Assembly (NCBI GenBank): GCA_036392615.1
Contig: DASVXQ010000611.1
Span: 1-64,000 of the forward strand
From: DASVXQ01 sp036392615
GTDB taxonomy: Bacteria > Actinomycetota > CALGFH01
Direction: 5' to 3'
DNA: 64,000 nucleotides
The notes under the pieces: model-generated
The model's input: only the letters and a program-made list of their open reading frames with translations
The model's database searches: none
Told to the model about the DNA's origin: nothing
Shown: positions 46,215-55,014 of the stretch, piece after piece
Layout of the letters: the number at the start of each line of letters is the position of its first letter
Position numbering within the stretch: the stretch's first letter is position 1
Program-made: the position numbers and the translations under genes

Positions 46215-46703
46215 TCATGACGCTCCCGGCAGCGTCGCCAGCCACGTGCTCGTCCGCGTGGCGGCCCCGACGCCGGCGGTCGCGACGAGGTCGGCGATGG
46301 TCGTTGCCGCCAGCTCCTTCCGCCACGCCCGTTCGGCCCGGTCCATCACCCTGGCGATGCCGCAGGGCGTGCGGCAGGCCGCGCCGGTGAGCGGGACCGG
46401 GCCGCGCTGGCGGATCTCGGTGCAGTGGAACAGCGGGGATTGCCCCACCACCGCTTCGACGACCTCGGCGACGGTGATCGACTCGGGCGGGCGGGCGAGC
46501 CGGTACCCGCCGCGCGGGCCGCTGCTGGCCCGCAGCACCCCGGCTCGCACCAGCGCCTTGAGCAGCTTGGCCAGGTACGCCTCCGGCAGCCCGTAGAACT
46601 CGGCCAGGCGCCGGGCCGGTAGGGCCGCGTCGTCGCGCGGCATCGCCAGCAGCCAGGTGCAGTGCAGCGCCCACTCCACTCCTTCAGGCAGTCGCATAAT
46701 CAT
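46215..46703 (-). CDS. Rrf2-family regulator with three cysteines
   Basis: 162 residues. Winged helix at the N-terminus (YLAKLLKALVRAGVLRASSGPRGGYRLAR) and a Cys cluster FHCTEIRQRG, then CRTPCGIA, suitable for an iron-sulfur cluster as in NsrR/IscR. It likely senses redox state or nitric oxide. It is followed with ATGA overlap by the hydrolase. An inverted repeat overlaps its own start and suggests self-repression. Confidence 0.88.
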   Translation of the reverse strand: MIMRLPEGVEWALHCTWLLAMPRDDAALPARRLAEFYGLPEAYLAKLLKALVRAGVLRASSGPRGGYRLARPPESITVAEVVEAVVGQSPLFHCTEIRQRGPVPLTGAACRTPCGIARVMDRAERAWRKELAATTIADLVATAGVGAATRTSTWLATLPGAS

Positions 46704-46719
46704 GGATATTAAAGATCCA
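46703..46719. promoter_or_regulatory. Candidate Rrf2 operator
   Basis: TGGAT ATTAAAG ATCCA: 5-bp arms with an A/T-rich centre, in an otherwise GC-rich region, touching the regulator's start codon. The position fits autoregulation. Confidence 0.45.
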
Positions 46720-46808
46720 CGATAACCCGGGTCAAGGCTGGGGAGGTGGCGCGGGCGTGGCGGGAGGCTTCGACCAGGAGGCCGCGGTGGATCCTGGCTG
46801 GGGCGCGG

Positions 46809-47525
46809 TCAGGTCAGGCTGGCGCGGATGGCGAGGCAACGGCGTGCGGCGCGCCGGGCCAGCGTCAGGCGGGTGAGGCTGGCCGCCGCCGCCGCGGCGG
46901 CCGGGATCGGGGAGAGCTTCCCCGAGGTGGTGGCCAGCTGGGTGGCGAGCAGCAGAAGGCCCAGCCCGTCGGCGCTCACCGCGCCGAACCCGGCGACCGC
47001 CGCGGCGGTGGGCGCGCGGCGCGGCCTGGCCGGGAGCCAGCGGCTGAGCCGGCCGGTGGTGGCGATCCCGAGCACGGCGGCCCAGGCGGTGATCCCGACG
47101 GCGACGGCGACGAGGCAGATGCCCACGCGAAGCCCGGGGGACTGGCTTGCCCACGGCCAGGGGCCACCGGCGCGGGTGCCGAGGTGGCTGGACGCGGCCG
47201 TGGCAACCCACAGGAGGCCGACCAGCGGGCCGGTCGCCAACAGGGCGATCACCACCCGGCGTGCCAGGCCCGCGGCGATCTCGGCCCTGAAGCCGGCGGC
47301 GACCCGGGCCGGGTCACCGAACTCGCGGATCGCCGCAAGGGCGGCCTGGGCCGGTGGGAGCCCGGCGGACCGGTGCGCGTCCGTGGCGTCCAGGAGCCCG
47401 GAGCGCAGCTCGGCCACGACGTCGGCATGGGCTCGGGGCGGCCCGGGCAGCAGCCTGGCGATCTCGGCGAGATATCGCTCGACCGCCGGCCCCGCGCCTG
47501 GTCCCGTCCCGCCCTGCCGGTTCAT
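46809..47525 (-). CDS. Permease-prefix/DUF1700-like membrane protein
   Basis: 238 residues. The N-terminal 70 residues (VERYLAEIARLLPGPPRAHADVVAELRSGLLDATDAH) form the soluble helix bundle typical of proteins encoded with PadR regulators; four hydrophobic segments follow. Its ATG overlaps the PadR stop (ATGA). In such pairs the membrane protein is thought to be controlled by the PadR partner; the exact function is unknown. Confidence 0.75.
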   Translation of the reverse strand: MNRQGGTGPGAGPAVERYLAEIARLLPGPPRAHADVVAELRSGLLDATDAHRSAGLPPAQAALAAIREFGDPARVAAGFRAEIAAGLARRVVIALLATGPLVGLLWVATAASSHLGTRAGGPWPWASQSPGLRVGICLVAVAVGITAWAAVLGIATTGRLSRWLPARPRRAPTAAAVAGFGAVSADGLGLLLLATQLATTSGKLSPIPAAAAAAASLTRLTLARRAARRCLAIRASLT

Positions 47526-47863
47526 GGGGAGCTCACCACCGGTGGCGCTGGTTGCAGGACGGCCGTGACGGCGGCGGAGAAGTCCCGCCAGGTGGTGCGC
47601 TCGCTGTCCAGGGCGCGCCTGCCCGCCGGGGTGAGCTGGTAGACGCGGCGGCGGCGCCCGCCAGCCGCCGACCAGGTCGCACGCACCAGGCCGGCGCGCT
47701 CCAGGCGGTGCAAGGCCGGATACACGGTGCCGGTCGGCAGGTCGACCTGGCCGCCGCTGCGGACCCGCAACGCCTCCATGATGGCGTACCCGTGGCGCGG
47801 TCCTGGCTCCAGCACCGCGAGCAGGATGCCGTCCAGGTGGCCCTTCAGCGTTTCCGCTCTCAT
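47522..47863 (-). CDS. PadR-family transcriptional regulator
   Basis: 113 residues. The wing-helix core GHLDGILLAVLEPGPRHGYAIMEAL, then LPTGTVYPALHRLERAGLV and RRRRVYQLTPAGRRAL, matches PadR-s1 proteins. It diverges from a DoxX gene at 47969, and the space between holds two inverted repeats, one with the TACATGTA core common in PadR operators. It is translationally coupled to the membrane protein that follows. Confidence 0.92.
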   Translation of the reverse strand: MRAETLKGHLDGILLAVLEPGPRHGYAIMEALRVRSGGQVDLPTGTVYPALHRLERAGLVRATWSAAGGRRRRVYQLTPAGRRALDSERTTWRDFSAAVTAVLQPAPPVVSSP

Positions 47864-47879
47864 AGGTAGCCATGCTACT

Positions 47880-47892
47880 CTATGGACCATAG
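47880..47892. promoter_or_regulatory. Inverted repeat in the PadR-DoxX intergenic region
   Basis: CTATGG A CCATAG, a perfect 6-bp dyad. It lies 17 bases upstream of the PadR start and could be an operator half of the control region. Confidence 0.45.
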
Positions 47893-47899
47893 ATAGCGT

Positions 47900-47913
47900 C
47901 ACTACATGTAGTG
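47900..47913. promoter_or_regulatory. 14-bp palindrome, candidate PadR operator
   Basis: CACTACATGTAGTG is fully symmetrical and centred on TACATGTA, a core often seen in PadR operators. It sits between the two divergent genes, where one bound dimer could control both. Confidence 0.6.
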
Positions 47914-47968
47914 TGCCTACGACGATGCGGGACGGCCCCGAGCCGGCCCGAGGAGAGAGGACACCGAC

Positions 47969-48403
47969 ATGGACACCTCGACGACCGAGCCGCCGGCGAT
48001 CGCCAACCGCGGCGGAACCGCGAACGCCCGGTCGGGCGTGTACTGGGTTGCCACCGTGCTGGTCGCGGGTGAACTGGGGCTTGGGGGCGTCTGGGACATC
48101 GCCCGCATTCCATACGTCCGCGAGCTCGTGAGCCACCTGGGGTATCCGTCGTATTTCCTGGTGCTGCTGGGAGTCTGGAAGGTGTTGGGCGCGGTCGCGC
48201 TGCTCGTCCCGGGCCGCGCGCTGCTCAAGGAGTGGGCCTATGCCGGCGCCTTCTTCACCTACACCGGGGCGATCGTCTCCCACCTGAGCACAGGCTACGA
48301 CCTTGGCGAGGTGGGGCTGCTGGCCGTGCTGACCACGCTGACGGTGGTCTCCTGGGCGCTGCGACCCGCCAGCCGCCGCACACCGCGGATCACCGGGCCG
48401 TGA
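47969..48403 (+). CDS. DoxX-like membrane protein
   Basis: 144 residues with a short polar lead and four hydrophobic helices. YPSYFLVLLGVWKVLGAVALLVPG and EWAYAGAFFTYTGAIVSHL are the DoxX-like hallmarks. Role in bacteria unclear, perhaps linked to redox stress. GAGAGAGG lies before the ATG. Divergent from the PadR gene. Confidence 0.85.
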   Translation: MDTSTTEPPAIANRGGTANARSGVYWVATVLVAGELGLGGVWDIARIPYVRELVSHLGYPSYFLVLLGVWKVLGAVALLVPGRALLKEWAYAGAFFTYTGAIVSHLSTGYDLGEVGLLAVLTTLTVVSWALRPASRRTPRITGP

Positions 48404-48896
48404 TCCTCGCCGAGCGGCGGATCCCGAGCTCGGCCCGAACGGCGACGACCCCCAAAGGTCCCGTCCGGTTGACCGGCGGGCGAACCCGCCTGCTCCCGGG
48501 CGATTGGACCCTTGGGGGTCGTCAGTGCCCTGAGGAACTTCCGTGGCCTTCCCGAGCCTCGATCGAGAGGGTCTCGTCTCGCGACCTGAGCCGCTTGAAC
48601 CTCACCACCACGACGGAGGATTGCGCATATCCCGCCGTCCAGCGGTTCGCCGTCCAGGCCCGTCGGCCCTTCTAGCAGGAACTCCAACCCGGATTTCCCG
48701 GTCCAGCCAGGTTGCCCCTCGGGGCAGATTGGGAGCGTAAGAGGCCGGAAGGTGCCAGTCAAGTCCGCGTTTCTGCTGCTCAGGCGCATATGCCCAGCTA
48801 GGGCCGTATTGAATTACTTCGATGGAATTTATCGCGATGTTTCTCCCACGCGGGAATACCGGTGGCCATGCGCCGGCGGCCGAGCGGGTATGCTGC
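48404..48896. other. Gene-free stretch with strong dyad symmetry
   Basis: No coding frame has recognisable content. The main feature is the 17-bp inverted repeat at 48445-48522. The part from 48780 to 48850 is richer in A/T and probably includes the promoter of the FCD regulator. Confidence 0.5.
48445..48522. repeat. Long inverted repeat with nested hairpins
   Basis: A 17-base arm at 48445-48461 (ACGACCCCCAAAGGTCC) pairs with 48506-48522 with a single mismatch. Inside are CCGG..CCGG and GGCGGGCGAACCCGCC hairpins. It may be a terminator after the DoxX gene, a small structured RNA, or the pair of ends of a tiny non-coding element. Confidence 0.6.
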
Positions 48897-48911
48897 AGAC
48901 ATCGGATGTCT
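48897..48911. promoter_or_regulatory. FCD-regulator operator, site 1
   Basis: AGACATCGGATGTCT is a perfect dyad (AGACAT/ATGTCT with CGG centre), 18 bases before the regulator's GTG start. The same sequence with two changes occurs before the importer gene. Confidence 0.7.
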
Positions 48912-48929
48912 CGACCACGAGGAGCGTGC

Positions 48930-49661
48930 GTGGCCGCACCGGTCACCGAGCGCGGGATCGCCAAGATCCGCGACCTCATCATCGCGGGGGAGCTGGGCCC
49001 CGGCTCTCGCCTGCCACCCGAGCACGAGCTGGCCGCGCAGCTCAAGCTGTCGCGCAACACCGCGCGGGAGGCGGTGCGGGCGCTGGTCACCGCGCGCGTG
49101 CTCGACGTGCGCCGCGGCGATGGCACCTACGTCACCAGCCTCAAGCCCGACCTGCTGCTGGAGGGGATCGGCTTCGCGGTCGACCTGATGCAGGACGACA
49201 CCTGGCTCGAGGTGCTGGAGGTGCGCCGCTACCTCGAGCCGGCGGCCGTCGCACTGGCCGCCACGCGCATCGACCAGCCGGCGCTGGAGGCGCTGGAGGC
49301 GTGCCTCGGGCGGATGCGCGCGGCGGAGGGCCTGGAGCAGCTGGTGCTCCACGACGCGGAGTTCCATGGACGGGTTGCCGATGCCGCCGGCAATCAGACG
49401 CTCGCGGCGATGCTCGACGGCCTCTCCAGCAAGACCCTCCGTGCGCGGGTGTGGCGCGGGATCATCGACGGGGAGGCGGCCGAGCAGACCGTCGCCCAGC
49501 ACACCGACATCTACACCGCGCTGCGCGCCGGCGACCCGAACCTGGCCCAGGCCGCCGCGGTGGTGCACGTGCTCACCACCGAGACCTGGTTCCGCCGGGT
49601 GCTCGCCTCCAGGGCCGAGCAGGAAGCTCCGCGTCAGCCGGGCCGCCGGTCGGCGCGCTGA
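48930..49661 (+). CDS. GntR-family regulator with FCD domain
   Basis: 243 residues from GTG 48930 after GAGGAG. The winged helix has LIIAGELGPGSRLPPEHELAAQLKLSRNTAREAVRAL; the helical FCD part carries the metal-binding residues in VLHDAEFHGRVADAAGN and QHTDIYTAL. Such regulators bind sugar acids or similar effectors. A palindrome overlaps its promoter region and recurs before the adjacent transporter operon, so it likely represses both. Confidence 0.9.
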   Translation: MAAPVTERGIAKIRDLIIAGELGPGSRLPPEHELAAQLKLSRNTAREAVRALVTARVLDVRRGDGTYVTSLKPDLLLEGIGFAVDLMQDDTWLEVLEVRRYLEPAAVALAATRIDQPALEALEACLGRMRAAEGLEQLVLHDAEFHGRVADAAGNQTLAAMLDGLSSKTLRARVWRGIIDGEAAEQTVAQHTDIYTALRAGDPNLAQAAAVVHVLTTETWFRRVLASRAEQEAPRQPGRRSAR

Positions 49662-49784
49662 CCGGGCCGCCGCGCAGCCGGTCCGCTGACCGGCCCGCTC
49701 CGGTAGCGGAACCCCCGGCCCCTCATCCGACGATCCGCGGCCTCCGCTGGGGAGGTTCGTGGATTTCACGACAAATTATCGTAT

Positions 49785-49799
49785 AGACATTGGATGTTT
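49785..49799. promoter_or_regulatory. FCD-regulator operator, site 2
   Basis: AGACATTGGATGTTT matches site 1 in 13 of 15 positions. It lies in an A/T-rich patch about 140 bases before the binding-protein gene, next to TATAG that could be part of a -10 box. Confidence 0.65.
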
Positions 49800-49937
49800 G
49801 TTGTCCTACGGTTAGGCCCTCCGATGGAAGAAGCCTCGCGGCCGGAGCCAGGCAGCGATGCCGGCGACCAGCCGAGACCCGCGTGATTTCCAGCTCAACC
49901 CACGTGTGTGCGCAGCGGAGTGTGAGAGGAGGACGGG

Positions 49938-51449
49938 ATGGCAAACCGTCGATCCCGGGCATGGGTCGTGTGCATCGCGGTGCTGGCGCTGGTGGTCGCC
50001 GGCTGTAGTGGCAGCAAGTCCCAGTCGAGCAAGAAGACCGGCGGCAAGGCGCACGAGGGCGTCTCGGTGAACGTGCTGACCTTCACCGGGCCGCAGATCG
50101 CCGAGCCGCTCCAGCGGCGCGCCCCGGACTTCCAGCGGCTCACCGGCGCCAAGATCAAGGTCGTGACGGTGCCCTTCAGTGACCTGTACGACAAGATCCT
50201 GACCGACATGGCCACGCGGACCAACAGCTACGACGCCTTCGTCTTCGACCCGCAGTGGATGGGCGACTTCGTGCCGCCGGGCTTCCTGGAGGACATCAGC
50301 AGCCGCGTGCAGGGCGACGCGAACCTGAAGTGGGACGACATCGCGCCGTTCTTCCGCGACTTCAGCGCGTCCTACCAGGGGAAGACCTACACCATCCCGC
50401 TGGACGGCGACTTCATGATGGTCTACTACCGCAGCGACCTGCTGAAGAAGGATGGGGTGCAGCCGCCGGCCACCTGGGAGGACTACCTCTCGATCGCCAA
50501 GCGGTACAACGGCAAGGACCTGAACGGCGACGGCAAGGGCGACTACGGCTCCTGCATCGCCAAGAAGCGCTCGGCGCAGTCCTACTGGATGTTCCTGGCG
50601 ATCGCCGGCTCCTACCTGCAGACGCAGGGCACCAGCCAGGGCGCGTTCTTCGACAACGCGACCATGAAGCCGCTGGTCAACAACCCGGCGTACGCGGCGG
50701 CGCTGGACGTCTACAAGCAGACCACGCAGTACGGGCCGCCGGGCGAGCTGAACCTCGACGTCGGCGACACGCGCGGGCTGTTCACCTCGGGGCGCTGCGC
50801 CCTCTCGATCGACTGGGGCGACATCGGCACGCTCGCCATCGACCCCAAGACCTCGACGGTGCAGGACAAGGTCGGCACCACGATCGCCCCCGGGTCGCGG
50901 AAGGTGCTCGACCGCGCCTCCGGGCAGCTGGTCGACTGCAACCCCACCCTCTGCCCGCGCGCGGTCAACGGCGTCAACCACGCGCCCTTCGCCGCGTACG
51001 GGGGCTGGACGGGGGCGATCAACGCCTCGGCCAAGAAGGACGTCAAGGACGCCGCCTACGACTTCCTGTCGTATATGAGCGCGCCGGCGCAGTCGAACGT
51101 CGACGTGACCCTCGGCAAGACCGGCTTCAACCCGTACCGGGTCTCGCAGTTCGAGAACATCGACCTCTGGGTCAAGGCCGGCATGAGCGAGGCGATGGCC
51201 AAGAACTATCTCGGCGCCATCCGCGACAGCCTCCAGAGCCCCAACATGATCCTCGACCTGCGGGTGCCGAAGTCCGCCGACTACGAGGGCGTGGTGCTCG
51301 ACACGGCGCTGGCGCAGTTCCTGGCGGGGGAGCTCAACACCCAGCAGACCATGCAACAGATCGAGTCGGGCTGGAACAAGCTCACCGACGAGCAGGGGCG
51401 TGACAAGCAGAAGCAGTCGTACGGCGCGAGCCTGGCCGTCCAGCGCTAG
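49938..51449 (+). CDS. Carbohydrate ABC importer, substrate-binding lipoprotein (CUT1)
   Basis: 503 residues, with GAGAGGAGG before the ATG. Lipoprotein signal with lipobox LVVAGC. Family 1 fold: VNVLTFTGPQIAEPLQRRAPDFQRLTGAKIKVV at the start and FTSGRCALSIDWGDIG further on. It binds a sugar or oligosaccharide for the permeases at 51453 and 52621. A Ser/Lys-rich linker follows the lipidated Cys. It is the first gene of the catabolic operon and is preceded by operator site 2. Confidence 0.9.
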   Translation: MANRRSRAWVVCIAVLALVVAGCSGSKSQSSKKTGGKAHEGVSVNVLTFTGPQIAEPLQRRAPDFQRLTGAKIKVVTVPFSDLYDKILTDMATRTNSYDAFVFDPQWMGDFVPPGFLEDISSRVQGDANLKWDDIAPFFRDFSASYQGKTYTIPLDGDFMMVYYRSDLLKKDGVQPPATWEDYLSIAKRYNGKDLNGDGKGDYGSCIAKKRSAQSYWMFLAIAGSYLQTQGTSQGAFFDNATMKPLVNNPAYAAALDVYKQTTQYGPPGELNLDVGDTRGLFTSGRCALSIDWGDIGTLAIDPKTSTVQDKVGTTIAPGSRKVLDRASGQLVDCNPTLCPRAVNGVNHAPFAAYGGWTGAINASAKKDVKDAAYDFLSYMSAPAQSNVDVTLGKTGFNPYRVSQFENIDLWVKAGMSEAMAKNYLGAIRDSLQSPNMILDLRVPKSADYEGVVLDTALAQFLAGELNTQQTMQQIESGWNKLTDEQGRDKQKQSYGASLAVQR

Positions 51450-51452
51450 CCG

Positions 51453-52616
51453 ATGGACGCCAGCAGGCTGACTCGAGGCCGCCCCGTCGCCGCGCGGGGC
51501 GCCCTCGAGGCCGCCCCATTGCCGGCGCGGTCGGCGCTGGGCCCGAAGTTCGCGGTCCGCGCCGCGTTCATCTGGCCGGCGCTGCTGGTGATCCTGTTCG
51601 TGTCGATCTTCCCGCTGTTCGCCTCGCTGTACATCAGCCTGTCCCGCCTGGAGCTGGCGCGCGGGGGGTTCAGCTTCCACTTCATCGGGCTGGGCAACTT
51701 CCGCGACCTGCTGTTCGGCAGCGAGCGGACGCACTTCCTCGGGCTGAGCCGGCCGCTGACGCCGTTGGGCTGGGCGGTGCTGGCGGCCGGCGTGGCGCTG
51801 CTGTGCTGGGGGCTGGCGCGCGCGTGGCGGGGCGGCGTCTCGCTGGTGGGCATGGCCCTCCGACTGGTCGGCGCGCTGATCGCGACGGCCGTGCTGTGGC
51901 TGGCGACCCACACGATGCTGTCCCACGCCGGCCGGCCGGGGACCGTGGTGGTGACGCTGGTCTACGTGGCGGTGGGCATCGCGGTGCAGTTCCTGCTCGG
52001 CCTGGGGCTGGCGCACCTGCTGACCCAGGGACTTCCCGGGCAGCGGTTCTTTCGGGTGGTGTTCCTGCTGCCGATGATGATCACGCCGGTGGGCGTCGCC
52101 TACATGTTCCGCATGCTCACCGACACCGGCAAAGGACCGCTCGAGCCGCTCTGGGCGGCCTTCGGGCTGACCGACTTCTCGTGGGTGAACAGCCCGTGGG
52201 GCGCCCGGGTCGCGGTGATGGTGGGGGACATCTGGCAGTGGACGCCGTTCATGTTCATCGTGCTGCTGGCCGCGCTGGAGAGCCAGGACGTCGAGACCGT
52301 CGAGGCCGCCATGGTCGACGGGGCCAACCGCTGGCAGACCTTCCGCCACGTCACCCTGCCGGGGATCCTGCCGGTGTGCACCACCGTCATCCTCATCCGG
52401 CTGATCGAGGCCTTCAAGATCATCGACCTGCCCAACGTGCTGACCAACGGCGGCCCCGGCACCGCCACCGAGTCGCTCAGCCTGCACGCCTACGTCCGCT
52501 GGCGGACGCTCGACCTGGGCGAGTCCGCCGCGGTCGCCTACTCGTTGCTGTTCATCGTGACGGTGGTCGCGATGGCCTACGTCAGCCTGCTGCGGCGGCG
52601 TTTCGCGGAGGAATGA
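51453..52616 (+). CDS. Carbohydrate ABC importer permease (MalF-like)
   Basis: 387 residues starting four bases after the binding-protein stop. More than the usual six helices: two additional hydrophobic segments lie at residues about 93-110 and 125-150. The EAA loop VDGANRWQTFRHVTLPGILP is near residue 285. It pairs with the next gene. Larger than the common 290-320 residues, as in some MalF-type proteins with a long insert. Confidence 0.9.
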   Translation: MDASRLTRGRPVAARGALEAAPLPARSALGPKFAVRAAFIWPALLVILFVSIFPLFASLYISLSRLELARGGFSFHFIGLGNFRDLLFGSERTHFLGLSRPLTPLGWAVLAAGVALLCWGLARAWRGGVSLVGMALRLVGALIATAVLWLATHTMLSHAGRPGTVVVTLVYVAVGIAVQFLLGLGLAHLLTQGLPGQRFFRVVFLLPMMITPVGVAYMFRMLTDTGKGPLEPLWAAFGLTDFSWVNSPWGARVAVMVGDIWQWTPFMFIVLLAALESQDVETVEAAMVDGANRWQTFRHVTLPGILPVCTTVILIRLIEAFKIIDLPNVLTNGGPGTATESLSLHAYVRWRTLDLGESAAVAYSLLFIVTVVAMAYVSLLRRRFAEE

Positions 52617-52620
52617 GCCG

Positions 52621-53682
52621 ATGAGCACCCGGGCAGCGCAACGGCCGAGGACCCGCGTCCGGCATCCGCTCGGGCGCCGGTCGGTGCGGGACCTCTCGCC
52701 GCTCGGCAAGCTGGTCGCCTACCTGATCCTCGGGGGCTGGGCGCTGGTGGTGCTGTTCCCGCTCTACTGGCTGGCGATCACCTCGTTCAAGCTGCCGATC
52801 CAGGTCAACGCCGGGCCGGTCTACCTGCCGTTCGTGGACTTCCACCCGTCGCTGGACGCCTGGCACTACATCTTCGTGGACCTGCGGGACGACACCCTAC
52901 GGCCGTACGTCAACTCGGTGGTTGTCGCGGTGGGCAGCTCGGCGCTGGCGATGCTGCTCGGCTCGGCGGCCGCGTACGCGCTGATCCGCTTCCGCTACCG
53001 GCCGCGCGTCGGCGTGATCGCGCTGTTCGCCGGCAGCCTGGTGCTGGCCGCCGTGCTGATCGGCTTCGGCGCGGCGCCGCTGCTGGCGGTCGTCGCGGCG
53101 GCGGCCTGCTTCGCGCTGCTCGCGGGCACGATCGGCAGCCGCTTCAGGCGGACGCTGTCCAACCGCGACATCGCCTTCTGGATGATCTCGCAGCGGATCC
53201 TGCCGCCGGTCGCGGTGGTCATCCCGATCTACGTGCTGTTCCAGCATCTCGGCATGCTCGACACCCGCACCGCGCTGATCATCACCTACGCGGCCACCAA
53301 CCTGCCGATCGTGGTGTGGCTGATGCGCGACTACTTCAACCGGCTGCCCTGGGAGCTGGAGGAGGCGGCGCTGGTCGACGGCGCGTCCACCGTCCGGGTG
53401 TTCCGCTCGATCACCCTGCCGCTGGCGGCCCCCGGCCTGGTGGCGACCTTCCTGATCGTGTTCGTCTTCGCCTGGAACGAGTACCTGCTGGCGCTGTTCC
53501 TGTCGAGCGCGAACGCGCAGACCATGCCGCTCACCGTGGCCGCGCAGAACGCCACCCGCGGGCCGCAGTGGTGGTACATGTCGGTGCTGATCCAGATCAT
53601 GATCCTGCCGGTCATCGCGCTGGCGATCGGGCTCGAGCGGGTCATCTCGCGCGGCCTGCTCGTCGGGGCGGTCAAGGGCTGA
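52621..53682 (+). CDS. Carbohydrate ABC importer permease (MalG-like)
   Basis: 353 residues, four bases after the previous stop. Begins with basic residues and YLILGGWALVVLFPLYWLAITSFK. The EAA loop is EEAALVDGASTVRVFRSITLPLAAPG. It also holds an inserted hydrophobic pair at residues about 135-165. No ATPase gene is in the operon, so a shared MsiK-type ATPase is probably used. Confidence 0.9.
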   Translation: MSTRAAQRPRTRVRHPLGRRSVRDLSPLGKLVAYLILGGWALVVLFPLYWLAITSFKLPIQVNAGPVYLPFVDFHPSLDAWHYIFVDLRDDTLRPYVNSVVVAVGSSALAMLLGSAAAYALIRFRYRPRVGVIALFAGSLVLAAVLIGFGAAPLLAVVAAAACFALLAGTIGSRFRRTLSNRDIAFWMISQRILPPVAVVIPIYVLFQHLGMLDTRTALIITYAATNLPIVVWLMRDYFNRLPWELEEAALVDGASTVRVFRSITLPLAAPGLVATFLIVFVFAWNEYLLALFLSSANAQTMPLTVAAQNATRGPQWWYMSVLIQIMILPVIALAIGLERVISRGLLVGAVKG

Positions 53683-53690
53683 GCACGGCG

Positions 53691-55001
53691 ATGGTGCGTG
53701 CCATGACCGAGGTCGTCACCGGGTTCGACACCCTCGACGTGCGCTTCCCCACGTCGCTGCGGCTCGACGGCTCCGACGCGATGAACCAGGCGCCCGACTA
53801 CTCGGCCGCCTACGTGATCCTCCGCACCGGCGACCCGAACCTCGAGGGGCACGGCTTCTGCTTCACCATCGGCCGCGGCACCGAGCTGTGCGTGCAGGCG
53901 ATCCGGGCGCTGGCGCCGATGGTCGTCGGGGAGAAATGCGAGGACCTGTTCGCCGACATGGGCGGCCTCTGGCGCCGGCTGGTCGGCGACAGCCAGCTGC
54001 GCTGGCTCGGGCCGGAGAAGGGCGTCATCCACCTGGCGACCGCGGCGCTGGTCAACGCGGTGTGGGACCTGTACGCCAGGACGCGCGGCAAGCCGTTGTG
54101 GCAGCTGCTGGTCGAGCTCACCCCGGAGGAGATCGTCTCGCTGGTGGACTTCCGTTACCTGACCGACGCGCTCACGCCCGAGGAGGCGCTGGAGCTGCTG
54201 CGCCGCCAGCAGCCTGGCAGGGCAGAGCGCGCGGTGCGGCTGGCCGCCGGCGGCTATCCGGCCTACGACACCTCGGCGGGCTGGCTCGGCTACAGCGACG
54301 ACAAGCTCCGGCGCCGCTGCGGAGAGGCCGTCGCCGCCGGCTTCAGCCACGTCAAGGTGAAGGTCGGCGCCAGCCTCGAGGACGACCTGCGGCGGCTGCG
54401 CATCGCCCGCGAGGTCCTCGGCCCGGACCGCGGACTGATGCTCGACGCCAACCAGGTGTGGAACGTCCCCCAGGCGATCGCCTGGATGGGCGAGCTGGCC
54501 GCCTTCGAGCCCTGGTGGATCGAGGAGCCGACCAGCCCCGACGACGTGCTGGGCCACGCCGCCATCGCCCGGGCGGTGGCGCCGATCCGGGTGGCGACCG
54601 GCGAGCACGCCCACAACCGGGTGATGTTCAAGCAGCTCCTGCAGGCCGGCGCGATCGCCGCCTGCCAGGTGGACGCCTGCCGGCTGGCCGGGGTCAACGA
54701 GGTCGTGGCGGTGCTGCTGCTGGCGGCCAAGTTCGGCGTGCCGGTCTGCCCGCACGCCGGCGGCGTCGGCCTCTGCGAGCTGGTGGTGCACCTCTCGGCG
54801 TTCGACTACATCGCGGTCAGCGGCTCGCTGGACGAGCGGATGATCGAGTACATCGACCATCTCCACGAGCACTTCGTCGAGCCGGTCCGGGTGGTGGGCG
54901 GCCGCTACCTGCTCCCGCGCCTGCCCGGTTACGCGGCGATGACCCGGGAGTCGCTCGCCGAGTACCGCTTCCCGGACGGGCCCGCCTGGGCGGCACGCTG
55001 A
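53691..55001 (+). CDS. Enolase-superfamily dehydratase, L-fuconate dehydratase-like
   Basis: 436 residues. Mandelate-racemase-type barrel with the acid/base Lys in HVKVKVG, metal ligands in LMLDANQVW, WWIEEPTSPDD and IRVATGEH, and the His in CPHAGGVGLCEL. The 20s loop and the start FDTLDVRFPTSLRLDGSDAMN resemble L-fuconate dehydratases. It would convert a six-carbon sugar acid to its 2-keto-3-deoxy form. It is last in the plus-strand operon, so the imported sugar is probably L-fucose or a related 6-deoxy sugar. Confidence 0.85.
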   Translation: MVRAMTEVVTGFDTLDVRFPTSLRLDGSDAMNQAPDYSAAYVILRTGDPNLEGHGFCFTIGRGTELCVQAIRALAPMVVGEKCEDLFADMGGLWRRLVGDSQLRWLGPEKGVIHLATAALVNAVWDLYARTRGKPLWQLLVELTPEEIVSLVDFRYLTDALTPEEALELLRRQQPGRAERAVRLAAGGYPAYDTSAGWLGYSDDKLRRRCGEAVAAGFSHVKVKVGASLEDDLRRLRIAREVLGPDRGLMLDANQVWNVPQAIAWMGELAAFEPWWIEEPTSPDDVLGHAAIARAVAPIRVATGEHAHNRVMFKQLLQAGAIAACQVDACRLAGVNEVVAVLLLAAKFGVPVCPHAGGVGLCELVVHLSAFDYIAVSGSLDERMIEYIDHLHEHFVEPVRVVGGRYLLPRLPGYAAMTRESLAEYRFPDGPAWAAR

Positions 55002-55014
55002 CCGGCGCGGCCGC

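Noticed and set aside
49812..52709. 965-codon minus-strand open frame
   Set aside because: It lies antisense to the binding-protein and permease genes; composition is Arg/His/Gln-rich without motifs, as expected for a shadow in GC-rich DNA.
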